From NCBI RefSeq assembly GCF_016428855.1, contig NZ_JAELTN010000005.1, positions 1-64,000 of the forward strand: a stretch of 64,000 nucleotides of DNA. Direction: 5' to 3'. This DNA is from Pedobacter sp. ASV28 (GTDB lineage Bacteria > Bacteroidota > Bacteroidia > Sphingobacteriales > Sphingobacteriaceae). A program made the translations under genes and the position numbers. This document shows, in pieces, positions 28,301 to 35,661 of the stretch; the first letter of the stretch is position 1; each line of letters opens with the position of its first letter. The notes beneath the pieces were generated by a model. That model was not told where the DNA came from. It was given only the letters and a program-made list of their open reading frames with translations, and did no database searches.

Positions 28301-28484
28301 AGAGTTCAGAACCACTAGCAGCATCTATGGCAACAAAGTATAGACTTCCTCCAACTTCAATGGTAGAAGTTGGGAAAGAGGACACCGAAGCACCAGAGAG
28401 ATTTGTATCTTTTACCAAATAAGGGACTTGGCCCTTTACATAAGTGGTAAGAGCAAAAAACAGAAAAAATAACACCCTTTTCAT
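25323..28484 (-). CDS. Large secreted ELWxxDGT-repeat protein with T9SS sorting tail
   Basis: 1053 residues. A signal peptide (MKRVLFFLFFALTTYVKGQ) leads into 17 copies of a roughly 48-residue unit, core ELWKSDGTxAGTxMVKDI, from residue 60 to about 870, plus a last degenerate copy ELWALEL. Each unit also has an LYFxADxGxxG stretch, a beta-propeller or beta-sheet-like arrangement known as the ELWxxDGT repeat. A fibronectin-like segment (about 890-980) and a type IX secretion tail (TIFPNPIADKLIIQS ... GVYILKTSDKGYKLIKQ) follow, so it should be exported and anchored or released at the cell surface. Function is unknown; adhesion or matrix roles are inference. Both neighbours are housekeeping genes. 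Confidence 0.92.
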   Translation of the reverse strand: MKRVLFFLFFALTTYVKGQVPYLVKDTNLSGASVSSFPTSTIEVGGSLYFVAIDAASGSELWKSDGTEAGTVLVKDIRSGSLGSNPQSLTNVNGVLYFVADDGVNGYEVWKSNGTAAGTVMVKDIRASIGGYVPYSLTNVNGTLFFAADDGVNGLELWKSDGTVAGTVMVKDIHSGINSGFPRLFINVNGTLFFAADNGTNGEELWKSDGTTGGTLMVKDINAGVGTSTLENLLNVNGTLYFTADNGTNGIELWKSNGTTAGTVMVSDLNSGTGNSDIRSLIDVNGTLYFVLGIGSLASKIMKSNGTAVGTVTVKDFSYGGSSPYGLTANGNNLYFAINNNTGEAELWKSNGTTVGTTLIKKIYAGNLSNQVFNFLMLGSTLYFSAVDDVNNRELWKSDGTLAGTVMVKDIASGNIGSSPSAFATLNSTLYFSAYDAVNGVELWKSDGTTAGTVMIKDIYIGTGSANPQLLTLVGNQVFYAADNGVDGNELWKTDGTLSGTSMVKDIYPGNGIPNLSNLTNVNGTLYFSANNGPQGQELWKSDGTAIGTVMVKDIYPGGLGSNPSNLTNINGTLYFSANNGTQGTELWKSDGTAAGTVIVKDIYPSSGDAYVNLLINVNGTLYFVASDGVSGRELWKSDGTAAGTIMVKDIYSGPYDSGISNLTNVNGTLFFAVNDGVNGQELWKSDGTAAGTTLVKDIRVGTIGSIPTNMVSIGSILYFSAGDGISGHELWKSDGTTAGTVMVKDIWSGSIGASPVNMVNHNGTLFFTANDGINGSELWKSDGTTAGTVMVKDIFSGAGSSAPSQLVSIGNALFFSATNGIDGLELWKSDGTMAGTQMVYNIRTDIGNASPTFLTRLNNLLLFRADDGIAGTELWALELSSEVLPIKWLKFNAKLGLDKKARLNWSVEEREVAAYEIERSSDGKTFEKLETLKSSGNGTNYYQFVDNAPFLKDNPITYYRIKQTELSGVIAYSNIAFVRNEIGDLTIFPNPIADKLIIQSRIKQFVEVFDVNGKQIWKKQLQSGENIFSNFSWSPGVYILKTSDKGYKLIKQ
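25865..28307. repeat. In-gene tandem repeat array, about 144-base period, 18 units
   Basis: The DNA encoding the ELWxxDGT units repeats at about 144 bases (814 residues over 17 intervals). Copies are diverged at synonymous and loop positions, most strongly in unit 6, where ELW has become KIM, and in the last unit. It is protein-coding, not a CRISPR array, because units abut with no unique spacers. Confidence 0.9.
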
Positions 28485-28584
28485 ACTGTAATCGATAACT
28501 AAATAACAGTAAATATGAAAGATTAGGCTATCTCATACAATACCTATTTTTAGGTATTTCAAGGCATACAAAATTTAAAATACC

Positions 28585-29061
28585 TTATTTATCTATAGCG
28601 GTACAGCTTGCCTCATGCTTTACCGGAAAATTCAATGAGTTGGCTATAAAGCACATTTTATTTGCCTCTGCATGCAGGGAGTTTGCCCAGGAAATATCTT
28701 CCTGCTTAGAAATTAATACTTCTGGCTTCAACAGTACTTCCTTAAACTTTCCGCTACCGTCAGCATATTCCTCCATAATGCCAACAGCATTATCTTTATA
28801 ATCGATAACTACGATACCATTTTTAGAACACAAATGTAAAAACCACAGCATGTGGCATGACGATATGGATGAAAGCAGCAGATCTTCTGGGTTATATTTC
28901 GATTTATCTCCCAAAAACACCGAATCTGAAGAGCCGGAGATGGCTTCTTTTCCTTGTATTTCAATCCTAAAATCCCTGTCATAAGAGCGGTAATCCATTG
29001 TACCAGAACCTTTGTTACCTACCCAAACCAAATTGGTTTTATATTGATGTTGCTTAGCCAT
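28585..29061 (-). CDS. OsmC/Ohr-family peroxiredoxin-like protein
   Basis: 158 residues. The two redox cysteines expected of OsmC-like proteins are C69 (SSISSCHMLWFLHLC) and C137 (ANKMCFIANSLNFPVKHE), 68 residues apart, close to the spacing in E. coli OsmC. NPEDLLLSSISSCH is the family core. These proteins reduce organic hydroperoxides using thiol donors in the cytoplasm. A third Cys (C78) is nearby. It stands alone between the ELW-repeat gene and the dehydrogenase gene, separated by 37 bases from the latter. Confidence 0.9.
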   Translation of the reverse strand: MAKQHQYKTNLVWVGNKGSGTMDYRSYDRDFRIEIQGKEAISGSSDSVFLGDKSKYNPEDLLLSSISSCHMLWFLHLCSKNGIVVIDYKDNAVGIMEEYADGSGKFKEVLLKPEVLISKQEDISWANSLHAEANKMCFIANSLNFPVKHEASCTAIDK

Positions 29062-29098
29062 AAGTTTAATGTTTTGTTCTTAAGGCCAATTTAAGGAA

Positions 29099-30028
29099 TT
29101 ATATTTTGATTTCGGAGAGCTTTTGCGCCAGTACTTCAGAAATTTTACGGTATGAATCAAAAGTCCATCCCGCCACATGCGGAGTCAAAATTACTTTCTC
29201 GCTGTTTTTCAACGCATCATACCATGGTTGCTCTGCAAGTGCCGGAAATTTTTCTTGTTCCAAAACATCCAAACCCGCACCTAGAATTTTGCCACTAGCA
29301 ATATGATTTAAAACAGCTTGGGTATTCACAATCTCTCCCCTGGCGGTATTGATAAAAAAGATAGGCTTTTTGAAGTGAAAGAAATACTCATCATTCACCA
29401 TTTGTCGGGTTTCACTAGTTAAGGGAATATGTAAGCTCAGCACATCGCTGTGCTTTACAATTTCCTCCATGCTTACTTCCCTGGCATACTCATCGCTGAA
29501 ACCAGTTTTATACTTATCGTAAGCCATGACGTTTACACCAAAGCCAGCAAGTTTTCTGGCAAAGCTCTGTCCCATAAAACCGTAACCAATAATCCCCACG
29601 GTTTTAGCTTTCAACTCATAGCCACGACTTCCTTCCCTATCCCAAATCCCTTTTCTAATTTCTAGGTCTGCTTTTCGGAAATTGTTCATCAGCGACAGCA
29701 ACAAGCCAATGGCATGTTCGCCTACCGCATCCATATTGCCCTCATTAGCGGCCAATAATGTAATTCCTCTTTTAGCAGCAATTTCTACATCTATATTATC
29801 TAATCCTGCCCCAGCCCTTGCCACAAATTTGAGCTTGGGTGCGACATCGAAAATTTCTTGATCAATATTGAATTTGGTACGCACAGCTATGCCATCATAC
29901 GCTTTAATTCTTTCTAAAACTTCTGCCTTGGTAATTTTGGGCTCATCATCAACTTCAAAACCTAAATTTTTGGCCTTTTCCTTAAAAATGGGATGTAGGT
30001 CATCCACAATCAATAGCTTTTTAGACAT
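29099..30028 (-). CDS. D-2-hydroxyacid dehydrogenase, 3-phosphoglycerate dehydrogenase-like
   Basis: 309 residues. It has the catalytic RGEIVN arginine block (FINTARGEIVNTQAVL), the NAD-binding motif GIIGYGFMGQSFARKL, an ELK-x-KTVGI lead-in and the catalytic His in LTPHVAGWT. The N-terminal RTKFNIDQEIFDVAPKLKFV and RAGAGLDNIDVE blocks are also standard. It lacks the C-terminal ACT domain of long SerA, so it is a short-form enzyme; serine biosynthesis or another 2-hydroxyacid is possible. It overlaps rsmA by 8 bases, so the two are co-transcribed. Confidence 0.88.
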   Translation of the reverse strand: MSKKLLIVDDLHPIFKEKAKNLGFEVDDEPKITKAEVLERIKAYDGIAVRTKFNIDQEIFDVAPKLKFVARAGAGLDNIDVEIAAKRGITLLAANEGNMDAVGEHAIGLLLSLMNNFRKADLEIRKGIWDREGSRGYELKAKTVGIIGYGFMGQSFARKLAGFGVNVMAYDKYKTGFSDEYAREVSMEEIVKHSDVLSLHIPLTSETRQMVNDEYFFHFKKPIFFINTARGEIVNTQAVLNHIASGKILGAGLDVLEQEKFPALAEQPWYDALKNSEKVILTPHVAGWTFDSYRKISEVLAQKLSEIKI

Positions 30029-30815
30029 GTTGCTTCTTGCTTAACTTTTCCAAATGATTGGTTAAGGTGATAAAATCCTGCACCGTTAATTGCTCGGCCC
30101 TTTTTTCAAAGAATGGATGCTCATCCAATTGATCCTTTGGCAACACCACAGACAATGCATTTCGCAAAGTCTTACGTCGTTGGTTAAATCCTGCTTTTAC
30201 TGTACGCCAAAACAATTTTTCGTCACAAGGCAAATTTTCAATCTTATTTCGGCTCAATCGTATTACGCCCGAATTTACTTTGGGTGGCGGATTAAACGTT
30301 CCTGGCTTTACCGTAAACAGGTAGTCGATATCATAATAAGCCTGGATCAGTACACTTAAGATTCCGTATATTTTCGTGCCTGCCTTTGCCGCACAGCGTT
30401 CTGCCACCTCCTTTTGGAACATGCCCACCATTTCCACAATATTTTGTCTATTCTCCAGAATTTTGAACAGAATTTGTGAAGATATGTTATAAGGGAAGTT
30501 GCCGATCACCGCAAACTTTCCAGGAAATATAGATTCAAAGCTAAGCTTCAAAAAATCTCCATTGATCAACCGGTCGCCAAGCTGCGGATACTTCGAATGC
30601 AAATAGTTAAAGGAATCAACGTCAATATCAATCAAATACGTTTGTAAATCTTCTCTGGATAGCAAAATATCGGAAAGGATGCCCATACCTGGCCCCACTT
30701 CCAACACTTGATGGTACTGATCTGTATGGATCAACCCATTTACAATTTTTTCCGCGATGTGCTTATCCGTTAAAAAATGTTGTCCTAAATGTTTCTTTGC
30801 TTTTACTAAACTCAT
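30021..30815 (-). CDS. rsmA: 16S rRNA dimethyladenosine transferase
   Basis: 264 residues. SAM-binding LEVGPGMGILSDIL and the catalytic NFPYNISSQI (N-x-P-Y type) are clear, as is KKHLGQHFLTDKHIAEKI at the start. The enzyme dimethylates two adjacent adenines in helix 45 of 16S rRNA late in 30S assembly. The first gene of a two-gene unit with the hydroxyacid dehydrogenase, and divergent from pdxA. A minus-strand TATCTTTG box (30875-30882) 60 bases upstream is a candidate -7 element, though no clear -33 partner is seen. Confidence 0.96.
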   Translation of the reverse strand: MSLVKAKKHLGQHFLTDKHIAEKIVNGLIHTDQYHQVLEVGPGMGILSDILLSREDLQTYLIDIDVDSFNYLHSKYPQLGDRLINGDFLKLSFESIFPGKFAVIGNFPYNISSQILFKILENRQNIVEMVGMFQKEVAERCAAKAGTKIYGILSVLIQAYYDIDYLFTVKPGTFNPPPKVNSGVIRLSRNKIENLPCDEKLFWRTVKAGFNQRRKTLRNALSVVLPKDQLDEHPFFEKRAEQLTVQDFITLTNHLEKLSKKQHV

Positions 30816-30939
30816 ACCTGAATAACGATCTTTTCTTAACTACAAAATTTACCAAAGAATTGTTGTTAAGCCTACAAAGATAGGCTTATTTTTCTTTGCC
30901 ACATCTTCAGCATTCATTGAGGCTACTTTTTCTGCTCTT

Positions 30940-30970
30940 TTTGCGGTTAAACTTTATAATCGCTATTTTG
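30940..30970 (+). promoter_or_regulatory. Candidate Bacteroidota sigma-A promoter for pdxA
   Basis: TTTG at 30940-30943 is followed, after 20 bases, by TATTTTG at 30964-30970, one T short of the TAnnTTTG consensus -7 element. The known spacing is 19-21 bases. The pdxA ATG is 22 bases further on. Confidence 0.5.
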
Positions 30971-30991
30971 CGCTAAATTTTAAACATTAAC

Positions 30992-32071
30992 ATGAGCAAC
31001 AAAGTTAAGTTAGGCATAAGCATAGGCGATATCAATGGAATTGGGCTAGAGGTCATCTTAAAAACATTGGCCGAAAACAAAATACTAGATTACTGTACTC
31101 CTATTGTTTATGGACATACTAAAGTTGCATCGTTCCACCGTAAAGCATTGCGCTTGAATGATTTCATGTTCCATGTTATTCCCGATGCAGAAGCTGCGGT
31201 TGCCAATAAAGCCAACATGATCAACTGTTGGGAGGAAGACGTGAAGATAGAGCTTGGAACTGCCAATGAAACTGGAGGCAAATATGCATTTATCTCCCTG
31301 CAAAAAGCAACCGATGACCTGGTTAGGGGCGCAATAGATGCCCTAGTAACCGCTCCGATCAATAAGAGTAATATACAATCTGCCGATTTTAAATTCCCTG
31401 GCCATACTGAATACCTACAAGAAAGAAGCGGAAGTAATGATGTACTGATGTTTTTGATTAGCGACACTTTACGTGTAGGCGTCGTAACCGGACATATCCC
31501 AATATTGGCAGTTCCACAGGCCCTAACCAAGGAAAAGATCGTAAAAAAACTACAGCTCATTAACGAAAGCTTAAAAAAAGATTTTTGGATAGAAAAACCA
31601 AAGATTGCGGTATTGGGCCTTAACCCACATGCTAGCGACAACGGATTGTTGGGCAAGGAAGAAGCGGAAATTATAGCTCCTGCTATCCAAGAAGCATTTG
31701 ACAAGGGCATTATCAACTTTGGGCCCTATCCGGCCGATGGTTTTTTTGGCAATAGCACCTATAAACAATTTGATGCCGTATTGGCCATGTACCATGACCA
31801 AGGTCTCATCCCTTTTAAGACCATCGCGTTTGACACTGGTGTAAACTATACAGCTGGCCTTAAATTCGTGCGTACTTCTCCAGATCACGGTACCGGCTAT
31901 GATATTGCTGGTAAAAACCTAGCTGACCCTACTTCTTTTATGGAAGCCCTATTTGCGGCCATCCATATTGTTCAAAATAGAAAAGAGCAGGAAAGCATGT
32001 TACGCAACCAGCTTAAAACAGGTGGCAAGATTGTAGAAACCGCTACCGATGTAAAGGATGATGCCAATTAA
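30992..32071 (+). CDS. pdxA: 4-hydroxythreonine-4-phosphate dehydrogenase
   Basis: 359 residues. It starts KLGISIGDINGIGLEVILKT, and has the conserved APINKSNIQ, FPGHTEYL, GVVTGHIP, AVLGLNPHASDNG, AMYHDQGLIPFK, and RTSPDHGTGYDIAGK blocks. Metal and substrate His residues in GHTEY, MYHDQG and DHGTGY are present. The enzyme oxidises 4-phosphohydroxy-L-threonine in the DXP-dependent pyridoxal-phosphate pathway. Divergent from rsmA. Confidence 0.97.
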   Translation: MSNKVKLGISIGDINGIGLEVILKTLAENKILDYCTPIVYGHTKVASFHRKALRLNDFMFHVIPDAEAAVANKANMINCWEEDVKIELGTANETGGKYAFISLQKATDDLVRGAIDALVTAPINKSNIQSADFKFPGHTEYLQERSGSNDVLMFLISDTLRVGVVTGHIPILAVPQALTKEKIVKKLQLINESLKKDFWIEKPKIAVLGLNPHASDNGLLGKEEAEIIAPAIQEAFDKGIINFGPYPADGFFGNSTYKQFDAVLAMYHDQGLIPFKTIAFDTGVNYTAGLKFVRTSPDHGTGYDIAGKNLADPTSFMEALFAAIHIVQNRKEQESMLRNQLKTGGKIVETATDVKDDAN

Positions 32072-32097
32072 GCCTCAAGCCATCTTTTTTATAGTTG

Positions 32098-32289
32098 TTA
32101 ACGATTTTGTTCCAAATAATCCAGTCCGAGAGGTGTAATGGATGCCGCCCATTGTACGCTATGCCGGTCAATTTTTATGTAGCCCAAACCTTCCAGTTCC
32201 TCATAATCTTCTTCTCTACCACCTAGTATAGAGGAACTTACCTGTTGGTCGATAATCTCCAACAATTCAATGATATCATATTTTTCCAT
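32098..32289 (-). CDS. Small conserved-looking hypothetical protein
   Basis: 63 residues from ATG at 32289 (MEKYDIIELLEIIDQQVSSS), acidic, no signal peptide or membrane segment. The layout (helical start, YEELEGLGYIKI, then TPLGLDYLEQN) resembles a winged-helix DNA-binding fragment of the type where a hairpin ends in a TPLG turn, but the helix-turn-helix is not convincing. The in-frame ATG at 32316 would add 9 residues. It converges on pdxA with a 26-base gap. I do not recognise a family. Confidence 0.6.
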   Translation of the reverse strand: MEKYDIIELLEIIDQQVSSSILGGREEDYEELEGLGYIKIDRHSVQWAASITPLGLDYLEQNR

Positions 32290-32412
32290 GACATTGCTTT
32301 TAGCATTAAACAGCAAACACCATACGAAAGTTTAGGGAACTCCTAAAAATATATGTTTTTTAAATCAAACCCTATTAAGTACAATGTAACTCCTACTTGA
32401 ATGACAGCAAAC

Positions 32413-32997
32413 TTAATTACAGTTTGCCTTTACATAAGCCAGGTATTCGGTATAAGGCGGCTCGTTAACCATTTTTTTCAATGCCCTAACATGTGGATCA
32501 TCAAGGGCATTGCTTTCACTTCTCAGCTTCATAAATCGTAGCCCTGTTTTTAGGGGCAGGCAGTCTTTATTAACAGCCATCTCCTTTGTTTTTAACAGTG
32601 AATATTCAAATGCAGCCTTCTCGCTATCTTCGGAATTCCACTTAGAACGCGGCGTACGGTGGTAATAATAGAAATGTCCGATTTCATGATATAAGACCAC
32701 CAACAACCTGTTATCATCAAAGTTCGGCTTTTTGCCTTTAAAGTAATCGAGGTTTATGGTCATTACGCCCTTGGCTGAAGCAAATGCTGGTCCAGTTGAT
32801 TTCTTGTCAATAAACACGACTTGTTTCAATAGATCTTCACCTTCCAATGCCTGTTGAAATGCCTTACAAAACTTAGGGAAATACAATTTATTATCGGTAA
32901 TAATACGATAGCCCATTGTATCTGTAATTTTATGCTGCTGGGCAGATATGGACATGCCACAAATGGCAAAGAAAATGGTCAATAACAGCTTTTTCAT
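32413..32997 (-). CDS. Secreted HEIGH-motif putative zinc metalloprotease
   Basis: 194 residues. A signal peptide (MKKLLLTIFFAICGMSISAQ) precedes a small domain with VVLYHEIGHFYYYHR at 100-114: H104, E105, H108 give the HExxH zinc site of zincins. Glu residues downstream (SEKAAFEYSLLKTKEM, about 125-140) could supply a third ligand. The name of a specific family is not recognisable; the protein is short for a secreted protease and resembles uncharacterised HExxH proteins of Bacteroidota. Predicted periplasmic or outer. It sits 67 bases upstream of, and on the same strand as, the deacylase-like gene, but co-function is speculative. Confidence 0.65.
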   Translation of the reverse strand: MKKLLLTIFFAICGMSISAQQHKITDTMGYRIITDNKLYFPKFCKAFQQALEGEDLLKQVVFIDKKSTGPAFASAKGVMTINLDYFKGKKPNFDDNRLLVVLYHEIGHFYYYHRTPRSKWNSEDSEKAAFEYSLLKTKEMAVNKDCLPLKTGLRFMKLRSESNALDDPHVRALKKMVNEPPYTEYLAYVKANCN

Positions 32998-33064
32998 AAG
33001 TTGGTCATGGTTGATGTATAGACGGGAACAGGTTTTGATAGTTTAAACCTACCATTCCCCGCTC

Positions 33065-34639
33065 CTATTTTTTTAGGGCAATTCCAGCCAAAATACCCGT
33101 GTAGCTCCCTCTTTCAATAGCTGGTTTACCATTTACGAAAACATATTGCATTCCCTGGGCGTACTCAAAAGGGTTATCAAAATTGGCAGTATCTTTTAGG
33201 GTTTGGGGATCAAACAATATCACATCGGCATAATAGCCAACTTTTATGGCTCCTCTCTTATCTATACCAAAAGTTTGGGCAGTTAAATATGTGGCGTTGT
33301 TGATGGCGCGTGTCATGGATATTATTTTCTTGTCCAGCACATATTCACGTATTTTTTTGGTAAAGGAGGCATATTTTCTGGGATGCCCAGACGTACCATC
33401 AGAACCGGTCATTACCCAAGGTTGTTTCATGATTGCCTGCACATTTTCCTCGTTCATGCTATGTGAAATGATTTTGGGGCTGCTATATTGTTCCAACAGG
33501 CTCACCACCACGTCTTCAGGAGTTTTGCCCCATTCTTTTGCTACCGTAGTCAACGACTTTCCGTTAAATTCTGGCGCTGCTTTAATATAGAGTACAATAT
33601 TACTTGGACCACTCCTCCCCTTAATGTTTCTATTGATCCCCTTTTTGATCGAATCTAAAAGCACTGGATCTTTGAACCGTTGCAGCAAAGCTTGTCTACC
33701 TCCATCTTCGGCCCACCTGGGCACGGTTGCCGCAGAAAGGCCTGTACTAGATGCCGTAAAAGGGTATTGGTTTGCATTAAGCTTAAGCCCCGAATCGATG
33801 GTTCGATTGATCAGTTCCAATACCTCCTCCGTTTTTTTCCAGGCCTCAATTCCCGAAAGCTTTAAATGGGATATATGTAATGGTATGCCTGTCCGTTCTC
33901 CAATTTCTATAGTCTCCCTTATCGACTTCAGCACATCCGTACCTTCTGAACGCATATGGGTGTCATAAATTCCATTAAAACTTTTAACAACTTTAGCCAA
34001 TGCCACCACCTCATCCGTTTCTGCATAACTACCTGGAGCATAATATAAACCTGTAGACATACCAAAGGCCCCATCTTTCATGCCCTGGCCAAACAGCTCC
34101 TTCATCTTTTCTAATTGGCTTTCGTTTGGCTTAACATTATTCCTGCCCAAAATCTTCGTTCTTATTGTTCCATGGCCAACCAACAAAGCGGCATTTGTAC
34201 CAATCCCATTTTTATTCCATTCGGCCAGCTTCTGCGCAATGGGATATGGACTAGCCCCATCATTTCCATCTACTACCGTGGTTACTCCCTGAAAAAGATA
34301 AGGTAGGTTTGCCCTGGTTTCTTTTTCTTTGGCAGAAAGATCTGCCTCTGTATGTGTATGTGGATCGATAAATCCTGGAGAAAGATACAGACCTTTGGCA
34401 TTGATAAGCTGTTTGCCTTTAATCTTATCTTTTTGGGAATTGCCTATGTAGCTAATTTTATCTCCTGTAATGCCTATATCGGTTTTCACCGAGTCTTTTG
34501 AAAAACCATCAAAAACCCAAGCGTCTTTAATTAAGTAATCTACTTGAAGAGGTTTACTTTGGGCAGAAATCATTAAAGGGCAGACTAATGCTGAAAAAAG
34601 TAGTTGGCAAACAAGCCTATAATAGTTTTTGTTCATCAT
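33065..34639 (-). CDS. Secreted N-acyl-D-amino-acid deacylase / D-aminoacylase-like amidohydrolase
   Basis: 524 residues from the first of two adjacent ATGs. A signal peptide (NYYRLVCQLLFSALVCPLM to ISAQ) puts it in the periplasm. The metal-dependent hydrolase core is clear: SPGFIDPHTHTEADLS (first two His ligands), DGNDGASPYP, HMRSEG, HISHLKLSG and the catalytic-Asp block MTGSDGTSGHPR. These match D-aminoacylases and dihydroorotase-like amidohydrolases that cut N-acyl D-amino acids or D-dipeptides. A further in-frame ATG upstream at 34678 lacks a signal peptide start. Peptidoglycan-derived substrates are plausible, but unproven. Confidence 0.85.
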   Translation of the reverse strand: MMNKNYYRLVCQLLFSALVCPLMISAQSKPLQVDYLIKDAWVFDGFSKDSVKTDIGITGDKISYIGNSQKDKIKGKQLINAKGLYLSPGFIDPHTHTEADLSAKEKETRANLPYLFQGVTTVVDGNDGASPYPIAQKLAEWNKNGIGTNAALLVGHGTIRTKILGRNNVKPNESQLEKMKELFGQGMKDGAFGMSTGLYYAPGSYAETDEVVALAKVVKSFNGIYDTHMRSEGTDVLKSIRETIEIGERTGIPLHISHLKLSGIEAWKKTEEVLELINRTIDSGLKLNANQYPFTASSTGLSAATVPRWAEDGGRQALLQRFKDPVLLDSIKKGINRNIKGRSGPSNIVLYIKAAPEFNGKSLTTVAKEWGKTPEDVVVSLLEQYSSPKIISHSMNEENVQAIMKQPWVMTGSDGTSGHPRKYASFTKKIREYVLDKKIISMTRAINNATYLTAQTFGIDKRGAIKVGYYADVILFDPQTLKDTANFDNPFEYAQGMQYVFVNGKPAIERGSYTGILAGIALKK

Positions 34640-34797
34640 TTCTAACTTATTTAATAGTACATAGACTCTATATTTCATTGCTAAGACCGTTCAATTTCCC
34701 ATTTGTCTCTCCAACATTCTATATAGAACTGTATAAAGCCCACTAATTTATATCATTTCATTTTTCTAAAAATATTTTCTAATCAAAAAATAATTCC

Positions 34798-34805
34798 TAC
34801 CTTTG
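34798..34805 (+). promoter_or_regulatory. TAnnTTTG -7 box for the DUF177-rpmF-plsX-fabH-acc operon
   Basis: TACCTTTG is a perfect match to the Bacteroidota -7 element and lies 21 bases before the TTG start of the DUF177 gene, giving a leader of roughly 15 bases. The -33 region has only TTTT (34774-34777), not TTTG. Confidence 0.6.
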
Positions 34806-34826
34806 CAGGCTAAAATTTAGTTACAA

Positions 34827-35354
34827 TTGAAAGCATTAAAACAATTTTCTATCCCGTTTACAGGTTTAAAATTGGGCAAACATCAATTTGAATTTGAAAT
34901 TGATCAGCGCTTTTTTGATGCATTTGAGCATTCTTTAGTTAAAAATGGAACGCTAAAAGCTGAGGTAGAATTAGACAAACAAGAGACGATGCTAATCTTG
35001 GCCTTCCATGTCGAAGGCACGATACAGCTTAGTTGTGATAAATGCTTGTCTGATTTCGACCAACCAATTGAACTAAACGAAAGGCAGATTGTAAAGTTTG
35101 CAGAGGACGAAGAGGAAGGAAACGATGATTTGGAAATTCTGATTTTGCCTAGAAAAGAAACAGCAATTGACGTTTCTGAATTGATATACGAATTCATTAC
35201 TGTTGCTATTCCTTTTATTAACAAATGCGAACAAGCGGGCAAAACCTGCGACGAGCAAATGTTGGCCACTTTAGACAAGCTTGCCTCTAGTAACGAAGAA
35301 CAAGAAGAACAAAATGACGACCCACGATGGGAAGCCTTAAAAAAATTAAAATAG
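34827..35354 (+). CDS. DUF177/YceD-family protein
   Basis: 175 residues, starting at TTG (MKALKQFSIPFTGLKLGKHQ), which matches the family start; no ATG is available nearby. Conserved CDKCLSDFDQPIEL gives the C-x-x-C pair of this family, and an acidic region (EDEEEGNDDLE) follows. YceD proteins are linked to 23S rRNA and L32 expression in bacteria and plant chloroplasts. The gene stands directly before rpmF (19 bases), the arrangement usual across bacteria. Role in ribosome assembly is family knowledge. Confidence 0.9.
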   Translation: MKALKQFSIPFTGLKLGKHQFEFEIDQRFFDAFEHSLVKNGTLKAEVELDKQETMLILAFHVEGTIQLSCDKCLSDFDQPIELNERQIVKFAEDEEEGNDDLEILILPRKETAIDVSELIYEFITVAIPFINKCEQAGKTCDEQMLATLDKLASSNEEQEEQNDDPRWEALKKLK

Positions 35355-35373
35355 TAATTAAAAAAATCAAGTA

Positions 35374-35565
35374 ATGGCACATCCAAAACGCAAGATTTCT
35401 AAACAAAGAAGAGATAAAAGAAGAACTCACTACAAAGCGGTAGCACCTTCATTAACTACTTGCCAAACTACTGGTGCGGTACATATTCCACACACAGCTT
35501 ACAACGTTGACGGTAACCTTTACTACAACGGTAAATTAGTTATAGAAAACACTTCGATAGGTTAA
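35374..35565 (+). CDS. rpmF: 50S ribosomal protein L32
   Basis: 63 residues, starting [19 protein letters not shown], the standard L32 opening. Only one cysteine remains ([10 protein letters not shown]), so the zinc-ribbon Cys pairs of C+ L32 are absent; this is a zinc-independent form. Embedded between DUF177 and plsX, coupling ribosome and lipid synthesis genes as in many bacteria. Confidence 0.97.
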   Translation: MAHPKRKISKQRRDKRRTHYKAVAPSLTTCQTTGAVHIPHTAYNVDGNLYYNGKLVIENTSIG

Positions 35566-35661
35566 TTTTCTTAAAAATTTTTGTGTTTTCCGTTAGTTTA
35601 AGTTTAACTTAGTCTGATAGAAATATAAGGCATTACGGCTTTATCGCAAAAGATTTTTACT

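Noticed and set aside
25865..28307. Regular repeats suggesting a CRISPR array
   Set aside because: The units are protein-coding, about 144 bases, abut each other and encode ELWxxDGT repeats; there are no unique spacers.
25801..28422. Several plus-strand ORFs inside the ELW-repeat gene
   Set aside because: They are antisense to the repeats and repeat the same composition (PSLFQSS-like residues), a shadow of the real frame.
34717..34728. TTCTATATAGAA palindrome before the DUF177 gene
   Set aside because: AT-rich palindrome, no link to the promoter box at 34798; likely chance.
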